From positions 62,001 through 126,000 of the forward strand of contig NZ_JAGHQT010000006.1 in assembly GCF_017744155.1 (NCBI RefSeq): a stretch of 64,000 nucleotides of DNA, given 5' to 3'. The notes beneath the pieces are model-generated. The model was not told the origin of the DNA, ran no database searches, and saw only the letters and a list, made by a program, of their open reading frames with translations. Source of the stretch: Endozoicomonas sp. G2_1 (GTDB taxonomy: Bacteria; Pseudomonadota; Gammaproteobacteria; Enterobacterales; Alteromonadaceae). Both the position numbers and the translations under genes were made by a program. The first letter of the stretch is position 1, and each line of letters opens with the position of its first letter. Below, one piece after another: positions 55,901 through 63,784 of the stretch.

Positions 55901-57883
55901 GTATTTTTCATAACGCCTTTGTATTATGTTTAAGGCGTCTTGTTCTTGTTTTAAGTGCAACGCAGCTTTAAAGTAACTTTGAATGTATTGGCTGTCGGTT
56001 TCATCCAAACAAAAAGCGTACAGATAGTGTTCTGTCGCTAATTCAAATGACTGTTGTGCCCAGTAATAGTTTGCTAGTGACCAATGGGCATTGGCGGAGT
56101 AGCCACCATAACGCTTGAGCAGTGCTAAAGCTTTAAATTTAATTTCGTCGTAAGCACTGGTGTCGTATATTTCACCGAATAGGGTCGAAATAACATCTAA
56201 ATCATAGCGCTTGTTAATATTGCTATACAAAAATTCAAGGCTTTGCTCTCGTTGTCCCAAATCTCTCTGGCAGTAATACTGTGACGTTATCAATGCAGAT
56301 TGCTCAGGATAACGCGCTAGCAAGTTACTATTTGCTTCAAAGATACGACCAGTATCGTTATTTGAAACCGCAAAATTTCTCTGCGCCCTCATAGTAATTC
56401 GATGTTCTGGCGCAAGTGCTACTAATTCATTGAGAATTGTTTGTGCCGCTGCAAAGTCATTTTTCATTTGCGCACAGGCAAACTTATCCCATAACACGTA
56501 TAATTCACTTGCTGGAAACTCAAACTTATCCAGTAGTTCGGCTTTAGCTTGAGGCACAAAAGCAATGCAACGAGCACCGTTATAAGCTTCGTGTTCTATG
56601 GTTTCTTTGGTTAGCATTTCCTGCATCACGGAACTAGACGGGTCCATAATATAGATGGTGCCAACTTGCTGGTTATAGCCAATAACTGCTTGAATATGAG
56701 CAGAGAATCCGTCGACAGTAACTAGCGCAAAGGGAATGTCGTGGTCGATTAATTGGTAAGCTAAACTCTCCTCGAGTTCGAATTCCTTGAAGGCGTAGTT
56801 ATTGTCTCTTAACCACTTACGCTCCTTGGTTTCAGGCGTGCCATCAAAACAAATCTGATCGGCAATATCGTCTGATTTGTGTTGGTCACCCCAATACTGA
56901 CAAAGTGCTGCTAATGTGGTTGGAGCACAGGTCATGTGTTGTTGACGCAAAAAAGGAACATCGAGCACTTTGCGCTTCAATGTTCCTTGTGATTTCATTA
57001 AGTTTTCTCTAACAATTTTCCAATAGCCTGATTTATCAGACTCGAGCAACTCAATAGCGACATCCAACGCTTGTTGCTCAATTGCGATTTGTGCTTTCCA
57101 AATAACTAACGATTTGTTGTCTTTTTTATCTTCAACAATGCGAACTTGCTCGAACTTTTCGATAGCATACTGACATGCCGACCAGTTGTGAACGGACGAA
57201 TATAGCCATGCTAACTCATACCAGGCCGATGCCGATTGATAATCATTAATGTGTTGTTCATATAAAGTAATCGCAGCTGTAGCGCCGTCAGTTTTTCTAA
57301 GAAGATTAGATAACACTCGCATGTTATAAGGCGAAGGATATGCCTCAAAATGCTTTTGCGCTTGTATTTTGGCTTGCTCAGTTTCGCCTTGGTCATCAAG
57401 CAACTGAATTTTTAACGACGTAAGCCAACTGTCGGAAGGATTAATTAATATCGCTTTATCAATAAGTTGCTCAGCTCGCGTATAGTTTCGATATTGCTTG
57501 TGAATAATCGATTCAAAGCCGAGAATGTCAGTTTCTAACTTCTCACCCGGTTGAAACACATCTTGGTATTTTTTAAACATCTCATGAGCGATAATTGGCC
57601 CAGAACTGTTTAATGTGTAGTAAAAAACGCGATATAAAAACTCGGCATTACTGCGATTTTTTCGCCAAGCTTTCAGTAATATGGCATCAGAGCGGCGATC
57701 TCCACCCAAATTTGCATATAGCTTAATGGCTATTACTTGTTGTTCATCGGCTTTCCAGGTTTCGATACTTCCCCATTTCGATTCTGCGAGTTCTAGTGCA
57801 TCTAAATACAAGCCTATTTTACACAGGTCGTTAATTGATTGGATAAGCTCAGCGTTGACAGGTGTTTTTGTCGTTGATTCCAT
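52904..57883 (-). CDS. Giant TPR protein with embedded C39-like cysteine peptidase
   Basis: 1659 residues. TPR-like helices fill about 1-305 and 450-1600. Between them is a C39-like papain-fold domain with a full triad: Cys319 (MTCAPTTLAAL), His396 (FSAHIQAVIGYN) and Asp414 (YIMDPSSS). C39 domains usually cut leader peptides at Gly-Gly sites. No signal peptide or membrane segment is visible, so the location is cytoplasmic by default. Neighbours are a DUF4153 protein upstream and a TPR/transglutaminase lipoprotein downstream. No peptide-precursor gene or ABC exporter was seen near it. Confidence 0.85.
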   Translation of the reverse strand: MESTTKTPVNAELIQSINDLCKIGLYLDALELAESKWGSIETWKADEQQVIAIKLYANLGGDRRSDAILLKAWRKNRSNAEFLYRVFYYTLNSSGPIIAHEMFKKYQDVFQPGEKLETDILGFESIIHKQYRNYTRAEQLIDKAILINPSDSWLTSLKIQLLDDQGETEQAKIQAQKHFEAYPSPYNMRVLSNLLRKTDGATAAITLYEQHINDYQSASAWYELAWLYSSVHNWSACQYAIEKFEQVRIVEDKKDNKSLVIWKAQIAIEQQALDVAIELLESDKSGYWKIVRENLMKSQGTLKRKVLDVPFLRQQHMTCAPTTLAALCQYWGDQHKSDDIADQICFDGTPETKERKWLRDNNYAFKEFELEESLAYQLIDHDIPFALVTVDGFSAHIQAVIGYNQQVGTIYIMDPSSSVMQEMLTKETIEHEAYNGARCIAFVPQAKAELLDKFEFPASELYVLWDKFACAQMKNDFAAAQTILNELVALAPEHRITMRAQRNFAVSNNDTGRIFEANSNLLARYPEQSALITSQYYCQRDLGQREQSLEFLYSNINKRYDLDVISTLFGEIYDTSAYDEIKFKALALLKRYGGYSANAHWSLANYYWAQQSFELATEHYLYAFCLDETDSQYIQSYFKAALHLKQEQDALNIIQRRYEKYGVRSHLPAISLYQAYDLIDQEHIGIDCLFEALKLHPSNADLLKYLAERLISAGDIERFDEILPKVKATIEQEQYQELIASQAEKNGDFSFAISFYHKAFEKSPFITRYANGYFRLLHKQGAKAQIDQELVKLYETHASNSLVLDYIADWHSDDQFREKVLTKFVELRPDYSAIRKQLIDVRLNLGHVEQALSLAKETVERLVGELNLKSYLAKCYLKAGDFDRALAVAKEVLKTRIDNDLAFSVMMEASRSKQDKMIALEFVYEQIQNQNIFGDSAWNYWFEANALLPQSRLKDFIDYLVSSYPQLWYSYSIAANYYKQFDDLPKALKMLELGISKFPLTPRFYNDRGQIFEILGDIDQAIKAYQKALSLNPTWTDVTKRLCELLEKHRSTADAQGVIQTGLKHSPDDGVLYGYLADIQMQQTEEHAAINSLVNAVKYCNDYRWAWNQLIHLCKRTEQADLPYNLALELSKQQPYQGPVWRNLAYLVDDEAEKLSLLDKAIKCDNYFIKAYQDKSEYFEQTGDYKSALAVLDQTPWGEQLPEALLIQKVDLLIEIGQNEQAIDLLKSILFNTLGYAHLWSKLFDLLEKSDRNKDIVECSHKSVEQNRHNPDVLCYAAENLIAKGTADDRNLATEYLHKAYRLAPNDQYIALTYIDMLIENKAFEQALDELNKFEQYRQSNVALARKIAVLCELEQYQQAFAHFESLILDSSCQYWPVDHSFKALSQEYPFDKLMALFNKRFDQLPKIQAYYYVYSTMENLGANKYKQFLSLFNDCGNGQHWLGGFLALIDFWDEHKISPLPELVDKFFDRISVEPELIKQLGNLYINLGHYHSVIKLYEGCKVDDQLSAFNFYHYRIALQITGKWDDAGPIIERGLACKPDSSIHNLKLWQFYELYRTGGLVTLDDLAVIDYNELISVEQYVHTTLVVGATLSDNSVESKRDELSDLLRNCQRHYQQVAGHEFANHARNTLKQRLKTQVSSTGFWPKLLINWWINNRF

Positions 57884-58006
57884 AAAAATTAGTAGTTAAA
57901 GATCTTTCCTTGATCCAAAACTTAACACTAATTCATTGAACATAAAACAAAAACTAAAGAATAGTATGAATAAACTCAGCTATAAAGGCATTCAGAACCA
58001 ACAAGT

Positions 58007-59719
58007 TTATTGATCGGTTATTGTGAACGTGATATTACCCACGGTTAGTTTTTTCCACTTTGCTGGCTGGGCAGCAACGTCGTTTTCTCTAATTAATTCT
58101 TTCAGGTAGCGGTTATTATCTGGATTATCAATACTAATGTAAGTTTCCTGCCAGTTTCCCTTTTGTAAACGCCACAAATTTGCAGATGTTGAATAATTGT
58201 TCTCAGTAATAACAATGTTTTCTGGCTCTTGGTCACTGTTTAAGTCTACCGCAATAAAATAATAGCTATTCTTATGGGCTTGATTGTATTGGTACTCAGT
58301 TTCTTGTTGATAAACCGCTTCTATCAATGTTTCGTCAAATGTATGTTGGCTAGGCCAAAATGTTATCTGCTCTTTAAATTGGTCAAGTGAATACTGCTCG
58401 TCATTGACGCTGGCATGAGCATAGAATCGCTCAATCATCGCTACTTTTTCGGGATGTACATCTGCTAACTCAGCTTTTAATGCTTGTAATGCAAAATAGC
58501 CCTGTCGTCCTAATACCGATTTAAAGTAACGATAGTCAAAGTCTTGATAGGTGATTATTCCTTGATGTAGCCTTTTTAGCTGACTACTAACCGTGATGGC
58601 TTGAAAATTCAACAATGGCGAATTTACTAACAACATTGCTAACAAAACCACAGCACCCATAAATACGTTAACGGTGCTAAGCACTGTTAACCATTGGTCA
58701 CGCTTTTTAACAATGCCATATAAATAACCAAACGAAAAATTAGCGAGCAGTAACCAAATTAATATCGCCCAACACCGACTCACTGTTAACCCATATTGGT
58801 CAACTCGCAGCCAAATACCATAAAGTGAAATAACACTGTAAACAGGTAATAATGCGACACCGAAAAATATTAGGCGATGAAGATACTTATTATATGGCTG
58901 TTGCTGATCCCCCTGATGATATACTGCGTTAACAAAAAACAGCGTTAGCGCTTGTAACCACATCACCAATAAACTTCCTGAGCCAGTTTTCCACAAAGTA
59001 CCCAACCCCGTAAACGGCAGTGTTACTAAAAAGCCAAGCGAAACAATCGTAAGCGCAGGTAATAGAAACTTGATTAAGGTTTGTAATATGGTCGAGATAT
59101 TATCGACGGTATAGCTAATATTTCTGAAAATAACGACAGCAAAACCAAAGGCTAGCGTTAAAATAGGAATAACAAACCAATCTTTTCTAAGCAGTTCGCT
59201 AAAAAACTTTATCTCGATGACTGAGAACAGCCCAGCTCCCAAATGGAGTATGCCCCAGAAAATTGCGACAAATAACCAAGATTCAACAAAAATGATAAAA
59301 TTGCGCCAAGACAAGCGAAACAAATTGTCGTAACTGAGCTTTTCTCCACTGACAAGCTGCTGGATATACATGAGTGCTTTAAAGGAAGCGACAATAGATG
59401 TCACAATAAATGCACTCAACACCGGCCAGTTATTGACATATTCACTTGGCTCTTGCTGTAATCCGACATAAGCCGCTAATGCGGTTAATACTAAACTATA
59501 CGGCAATAGATACTTGATTATTGAGGCTAAATTGCTTGTTGTTGCAGATAGCAGCAGTAACAGAGGAAAAGCAAGGGTAAAAGTGACACCAGCCATTAGC
59601 CATATCAGTTCTGTGGCTGGCCAAAGCTGCTGCTCAACACTTCGATACAACAAAGTTAACACGATACCTTGAATCAAAGAGATAGCAAAAACAGCTGATT
59701 TGGCGATCTGATTGTCCAT
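58007..59719 (-). CDS. DUF4153 membrane protein
   Basis: 570 residues with about twelve membrane segments in the first 390 residues and a soluble C-terminal part of about 180. RLSWRNFIIFVESWLF and GLGTLWKTGSG-type stretches fit DUF4153. Function unknown. On the same strand as the giant TPR gene but with a 123-nt gap. Confidence 0.8.
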   Translation of the reverse strand: MDNQIAKSAVFAISLIQGIVLTLLYRSVEQQLWPATELIWLMAGVTFTLAFPLLLLLSATTSNLASIIKYLLPYSLVLTALAAYVGLQQEPSEYVNNWPVLSAFIVTSIVASFKALMYIQQLVSGEKLSYDNLFRLSWRNFIIFVESWLFVAIFWGILHLGAGLFSVIEIKFFSELLRKDWFVIPILTLAFGFAVVIFRNISYTVDNISTILQTLIKFLLPALTIVSLGFLVTLPFTGLGTLWKTGSGSLLVMWLQALTLFFVNAVYHQGDQQQPYNKYLHRLIFFGVALLPVYSVISLYGIWLRVDQYGLTVSRCWAILIWLLLANFSFGYLYGIVKKRDQWLTVLSTVNVFMGAVVLLAMLLVNSPLLNFQAITVSSQLKRLHQGIITYQDFDYRYFKSVLGRQGYFALQALKAELADVHPEKVAMIERFYAHASVNDEQYSLDQFKEQITFWPSQHTFDETLIEAVYQQETEYQYNQAHKNSYYFIAVDLNSDQEPENIVITENNYSTSANLWRLQKGNWQETYISIDNPDNNRYLKELIRENDVAAQPAKWKKLTVGNITFTITDQ

Positions 59720-59856
59720 AATTTAATTCCTTTACTGTTCTATTGTTTATGTATTAAATCATAAATTTACACGGTTAAACATTAGAACAGTCAAACCAAA
59801 CATGGCAGGACAATTGAAAATCTTAATATAAAGATTATTGTTTACGATAAAACAAC

Positions 59857-59889
59857 AAAGGCGATTCAATCGATGATTGAATCGCCTTT
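59857..59889 (-). terminator. Intrinsic terminator beside the tRNA-Ser remnant
   Basis: A perfect 14-bp stem (59857-59870 with 59876-59889) has a 5-nt loop. On the minus strand it is followed by GTTGTTTT. It sits just past the remnant's 3' end, as the terminator at 63313 does for the intact genes. Confidence 0.82.
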
Positions 59890-59893
59890 ATCT

Positions 59894-59916
59894 ATATGGC
59901 GGTGAGATAGGGATTT
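59894..59916. repeat. Left 23-bp direct repeat (att-like, tRNA-Ser 3' end)
   Basis: 23 bp identical to 63357-63379 and 63516-63538, covering the encoded CCA, acceptor stem and part of the T-arm of tRNA-Ser. Its position suggests the left attachment site of an island. Confidence 0.85.
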
Positions 59917-59933
59917 TACGCCAACACTTCACC
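59897..59933 (-). pseudogene. tRNA-Ser remnant
   Basis: On the minus strand the sequence starts GGTGA (like the 5' end of tRNA-Ser) and ends in the 3' tRNA half with CCA, but the middle of the tRNA, including the anticodon, is missing. The 3' match is certain; the 5' match is only about 6 nt and may be chance. It cannot act as a tRNA. Confidence 0.6.
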
Positions 59934-60052
59934 GAATCACATAACTGATTGAATATATTAATCATTCTATCATCAATAAATTCTATGTGACAGACATTAG
60001 TGACTAACTTTATGATATCATTATTTAATTATTAATATTTTTTTCAGCAGTA

Positions 60053-62320
60053 ATGAACGATTACGATTTTAGCGCCTTAAATGATAAAGAATTTGAAGTA
60101 TTATCTACTGATATACTTTCTCAAGTTGAAGGAACACAAATAGACAGGTTTAAACAAGGACGAGACCAGGGCGTTGATGGCAAGTTTTTTTCTGCAACAA
60201 ATAAACCTGTAATTATTCAAGTCAAGCATTGGATTAACTCTGGAATAAAGCAGCTATTAAACCATTGTGAAAGAGAAGAAAAATACAAAGTACAAAAATT
60301 AAACCCAAGTAGGTACATTTTCGTTTGTTCTTTGCCATTAAGTAATAATGACAAAATTAAACTTTCAGAGATATTTTCTCCCTATCTCCATCAAAATGAT
60401 ATATATGGCAAAGAAAAGTTAAATGATTACCTCAGAAAGCCTGAATTTAGCAGTATTGAAAAAAATCATTACAAGCTATGGATGAGTAGTACAAACGTTT
60501 TATCTTTAATTCTGAATAGTGGGTTGTATTCTCAAAGTGAATACTCATTGGACGAAATACGTGATAAATCAAAATATTATGTCAAAACTGAAAATCACGA
60601 TAAAGCTCATGCTCTTATTGAAGACACTAACTGTCTGATTGTTACTGGCGAACCTGGCGCAGGTAAAACAACGCTCGCCGAAAGTTTATGCTTTCAATAC
60701 TTTCAGCAAGGCTATGAATTTATTGAAATAGAAAAGGATGTTAGTGAGGCTTGGGATGTTTTTCAGAAAGATAAAAAGCAGTTATTTTACTTTGATGACT
60801 TCCTTGGCAGAAATTACTTAGATAGTCTTCAAAACAAAGAAGATTCAAAAATAATTAAGTTTATCAGAGCTATAAACAGCTCTGATAACAAAAAATTTAT
60901 ATTAACCTCACGAAGTTCAATTTTAAATCAAGGTAAACAAATATCAGAGCTTTTTAAGACTCCAAATGTTTATAAACACGAATATGAACTGAATATCACA
61001 ACACTCAAAGACCTTGATAAGGCACATATACTATACAACCACCTTTATTTTTCTTCTTTACCAACTGACTTTATTGAGCAGTTTTATATTAATAAACGAT
61101 ATCGTAAGGTGATTAACCATAAAAACTTTAATCCTCGATTAATTTCCTTCATAACTGACTTCCAACGTTTTGACGACTTAGATTCAGATCAATATTGGAA
61201 AAAAATCAACGAACAATTAGATAGACCCAAAGATATTTGGGAGTTCGTTTTTAATCAACAAGTAAACGATCTTCAAAGGTTAATCATTTGGATTGTTACT
61301 CTTAAAAATGGTCGTATAAGCGCCGACAGTTTGTTGTCCACTCTTAGGCTATATAATGAAAAATTAGGTGATAAATATAAATTTAGTAAACAGCAATTTG
61401 ATAACGATATAGAGATACTTACTGGATCACTATTAAATAGGTTTATCAACGAAGAAGGTGAAGTATATTTTGATCTATTCAACCCTTCTATCGCAGACTA
61501 TGTTATCCCTAAAATTTGCACGGATATAGAAACTTTATCGTTCATTATATTTTCACTAAATAACCTCTATTCATTCAATAATGTACATGAATATTATAAA
61601 AATAATTTTCTAAATAAATTCACTTACGAGAAATTTGTTAACATAGTCCTTGGTTTAATAGAAACATCTAAATCACGCTCTGATTATTTTGAGATTTTCC
61701 TTCAATCTTTACACCAAATAAAGCTACTAGATCATTCCAAACAATTAAAATCGGAACATTTGCAAACTTACATAAGTGATCTAAACAATAATGGCTTTGA
61801 TATAAGTAATCTTTATGAAGGAATTTTGCTTCTTGCAGAAATAGCCACTGAAAGCGAAGAATTATCAAAATTAGTAAATTGGAATATGCTCATTCCATCT
61901 TGTTTACGGCAAAGGCCTGATCATTATGACTTAACAGAAATTTCAGGTTTAATTTTACATGCGACTGAATATACAGACGAAGATTTTACCGAAGCTTTTG
62001 AAGGAGCTGTCAGAGATTACTGGGAAGAACAAGCACAATCAGACGTGGATGATGCTATTACGTCGGGTATATCGGTCGATGAACTTGAAGACATCCCATA
62101 TAAAGCGGAAGAACATTTAGAATCAGTTTTTCAAGATTATCAGATCGATGTATACGATATTATCGGTGAGATAATGGACTATGTTGATTTTGATTCTATT
62201 GAAGAATCGGTAAAAGCGGCATACGAAGACGATGGCACATATTATCGAGATAAATATGATAGAGAAAATAGTAGCGTTGAAATCTTTAAAGATGATATTG
62301 ATCTATTATTTGAACGCTAA
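60053..62320 (+). CDS. Mrr-type nuclease / STAND NTPase (candidate antiphage defence)
   Basis: 755 residues. Residues 1-65 hold a PD-(D/E)xK Mrr-like core: GRDQGVDG (Asp42) and QVK (Gln56, Lys58). An NTPase domain follows with Walker A GEPGAGKTT (199-207), Walker B LFYFDDFLG (244-252) and an LTSRS sensor, matching nSTAND3-type P-loop proteins. The C-terminal 150 residues are acidic and unlike known sensors. Nuclease-STAND fusions of this kind (Avs-like) act in phage defence. It is more AT-rich than its neighbours and lies alone in a tRNA-bounded island. Confidence 0.8.
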   Translation: MNDYDFSALNDKEFEVLSTDILSQVEGTQIDRFKQGRDQGVDGKFFSATNKPVIIQVKHWINSGIKQLLNHCEREEKYKVQKLNPSRYIFVCSLPLSNNDKIKLSEIFSPYLHQNDIYGKEKLNDYLRKPEFSSIEKNHYKLWMSSTNVLSLILNSGLYSQSEYSLDEIRDKSKYYVKTENHDKAHALIEDTNCLIVTGEPGAGKTTLAESLCFQYFQQGYEFIEIEKDVSEAWDVFQKDKKQLFYFDDFLGRNYLDSLQNKEDSKIIKFIRAINSSDNKKFILTSRSSILNQGKQISELFKTPNVYKHEYELNITTLKDLDKAHILYNHLYFSSLPTDFIEQFYINKRYRKVINHKNFNPRLISFITDFQRFDDLDSDQYWKKINEQLDRPKDIWEFVFNQQVNDLQRLIIWIVTLKNGRISADSLLSTLRLYNEKLGDKYKFSKQQFDNDIEILTGSLLNRFINEEGEVYFDLFNPSIADYVIPKICTDIETLSFIIFSLNNLYSFNNVHEYYKNNFLNKFTYEKFVNIVLGLIETSKSRSDYFEIFLQSLHQIKLLDHSKQLKSEHLQTYISDLNNNGFDISNLYEGILLLAEIATESEELSKLVNWNMLIPSCLRQRPDHYDLTEISGLILHATEYTDEDFTEAFEGAVRDYWEEQAQSDVDDAITSGISVDELEDIPYKAEEHLESVFQDYQIDVYDIIGEIMDYVDFDSIEESVKAAYEDDGTYYRDKYDRENSSVEIFKDDIDLLFER

Positions 62321-62342
62321 TTATTAATCATCAAAAATTGAT

Positions 62343-62912
62343 TTAATACCTCATTTTAGGTACATATTTTAAAATCGACTTTGTTTGACCTGACTTCGTA
62401 CCTGAATTTTTACTAATAAACATTGGGTACTCTCTAATTTCAGGAGAGTTATTTCCCCAGTGCAAGTTTTTTTCACTTTGATATATATGAAAGTAAACAT
62501 AAAACAACGCATCATAAAATTGATAACCTAAAATAAGGTGGTCAATCAGCGTATAGTCTTTAATTTTTTCAGGCTCTTTACTGGGGTTAAGTTTGGTTTG
62601 TAGCTCACTAAATTTTGCTTTTTCTTTATAGAATACGAAAGTAGAAATAGCCACGGCTAACGGCATTGGCGGGAAACTGCTGTTGATATTCTCCATCAGT
62701 TTTTGACCGTATTCTTGCAGTAAAAATTCAAGTTCATTAACCAGTTCAACGAGTAAACACTGATTATTAAGCACAAGCTTGTGACCTACTGTCCAAACAG
62801 CCCGTGTAGGAACTTTATATTTATCAGAAGTAACTTTGCATTGTTCGGTTGTTATCGTGCTTTCTATTTATGTAATGAGGCGCTCTAATAACGCGTGTTG
62901 TTCCTTTACCAT
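62343..62912 (-). pseudogene. Hypothetical gene with internal stop codon
   Basis: From ATG 62912 (SD AAGGAA upstream) the frame reads MVKEQHALLERLIT, then TAA at 62868-62870, then stays open to 62343. The downstream part alone has only a GTG start (62774), but coding-like sequence (KVTSDKYKVPTRAVW) lies between the stop and that GTG. This suggests a nonsense mutation in a gene of 190 codons. The product is not recognised. If functional, the piece from GTG 62774 is 143 residues. Confidence 0.6.
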
Positions 62913-62930
62913 GTCAGTTTCCTTACTTTT

Positions 62931-63267
62931 TTAGTTTACTGATTGTTTTTCGGATTCGAGGTAAAAACTGGTGGTTGGGTCATGCATGAGATGAAGCTGA
63001 TTGATATCAGCTTTGTTTTGATTGCGAAAGTTGATAAAACAGTTTTGCAATAACGTTTGTTTATTGATGTTTAGATAGTTGGCTAAATCAGCAAAAATAA
63101 ACTTAGCTACGTTATGCCAAGACATTTCACGTAGATTAATATCAGGGGATATACTAAACACAAAACTTTGTCCATAGCTTGTGATGTTACACCCGCCCTT
63201 TTTCGCTCTGGCTACGTTTCTATTAGTTATTCAAGAATTGATAGTGGTTATGATTTAAAACTTGCAT
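62931..63267 (-). pseudogene. Hypothetical gene with frameshift
   Basis: ATG 63267 with an AAGGTGAG SD begins MQVLNHNHYQFL, then runs into a stop. Removing one A at 63231 restores a single frame continuing TNRNVARAKKGGCNITSYGQ and on through SISPDINLREMSWHNVAKF to the stop at 62931. The fragment readable today starts only at GTG 63161 (76 residues). Not recognised. It lies 18 nt upstream of the broken gene above, on the same strand. Confidence 0.6.
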
Positions 63268-63312
63268 AACTCACCTTTTGTGGCAGGGTTATGTGATGGA
63301 GTTTTATATAAT

Positions 63313-63350
63313 AAAAACCCCTTGAACTTTATAATAAAGTTCAAGGGGTT
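63313..63350 (-). terminator. Intrinsic terminator of the tRNA-Ser pair
   Basis: A perfect 15-bp stem (63316-63330 with 63336-63350) has a 5-nt loop, then a T-run on the minus strand. It lies 9 nt past the 3' end of the nearer tRNA gene. Confidence 0.9.
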
Positions 63351-63356
63351 CTCTTA

Positions 63357-63379
63357 ATATGGCGGTGAGATAGGGATTT
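63357..63379. repeat. Right 23-bp direct repeat (att-like, in tRNA-Ser)
   Basis: Identical to 59894-59916. It is the 3' end of the intact tRNA-Ser and so the likely right attachment site of the island. Confidence 0.85.
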
Positions 63380-63450
63380 GAACCCTAGAGGGGCTACAAA
63401 CCCCTGCCGGTTTTCAAGACCGGTGCTTTCGACCACTCAGCCATCTCACC
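63360..63450 (-). tRNA. tRNA-Ser (anticodon UGA), copy 1
   Basis: 91 nt with encoded CCA. Acceptor GGTGAGA/TCTCACC, anticodon loop CTTGAAA giving UGA, a long variable arm (CAGGGGTTTGTAGCCCCT) and T-arm TAGGGTTCAAATCCCTA. It is the downstream member of a tandem pair in transcription order and is followed by the terminator at 63313. Confidence 0.96.
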
Positions 63451-63518
63451 TAAACTGTTTTAAGAGTGTTAAGCTCTTTAATTTTTTACTTTCTGGTATC
63501 AACCAAGAAGTAGAAATA

Positions 63519-63609
63519 TGGCGGTGAGATAGGGATTTGAACCCTAGAGGGGCTACAAACCCCTGCCGGTTTTCAAGACCGGTGCTTTCGACCACTCAGC
63601 CATCTCACC
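63519..63609 (-). tRNA. tRNA-Ser (anticodon UGA), copy 2
   Basis: Identical in sequence to the copy at 63360. Separated from it by 68 nt. Both are likely transcribed together from a promoter between 63610 and 63784. Confidence 0.96.
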
Positions 63610-63784
63610 ACGTTGTTTTAAACCAGTGATTTGTCACTTGCTTAAGAACGAGGCGAATATTAAAGTGTCGAAATTAACTTGTAAAGGGTTAATTTCCGAA
63701 TTTATTACTATTTTGAATCGTTTGCTAAAAAATTAGTCATTCTGATGTCCAATTAAACGAATAATTTAAGGGTTATAACAAATA

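Larger units (their letters stand above)
59720..60052. other. Intergenic stretch at the left island edge
   Basis: Contains no gene. It holds the tRNA-type terminator at 59857-59889, the tRNA-Ser 3'-end remnant from 59894 and an AT-rich leader before the nuclease/NTPase gene. Confidence 0.7.

Noticed and set aside
59897-59933. Third functional tRNA-Ser
   Set aside because: It lacks the D-arm, anticodon and variable arm; only the 3' end and a few 5' bases are left.
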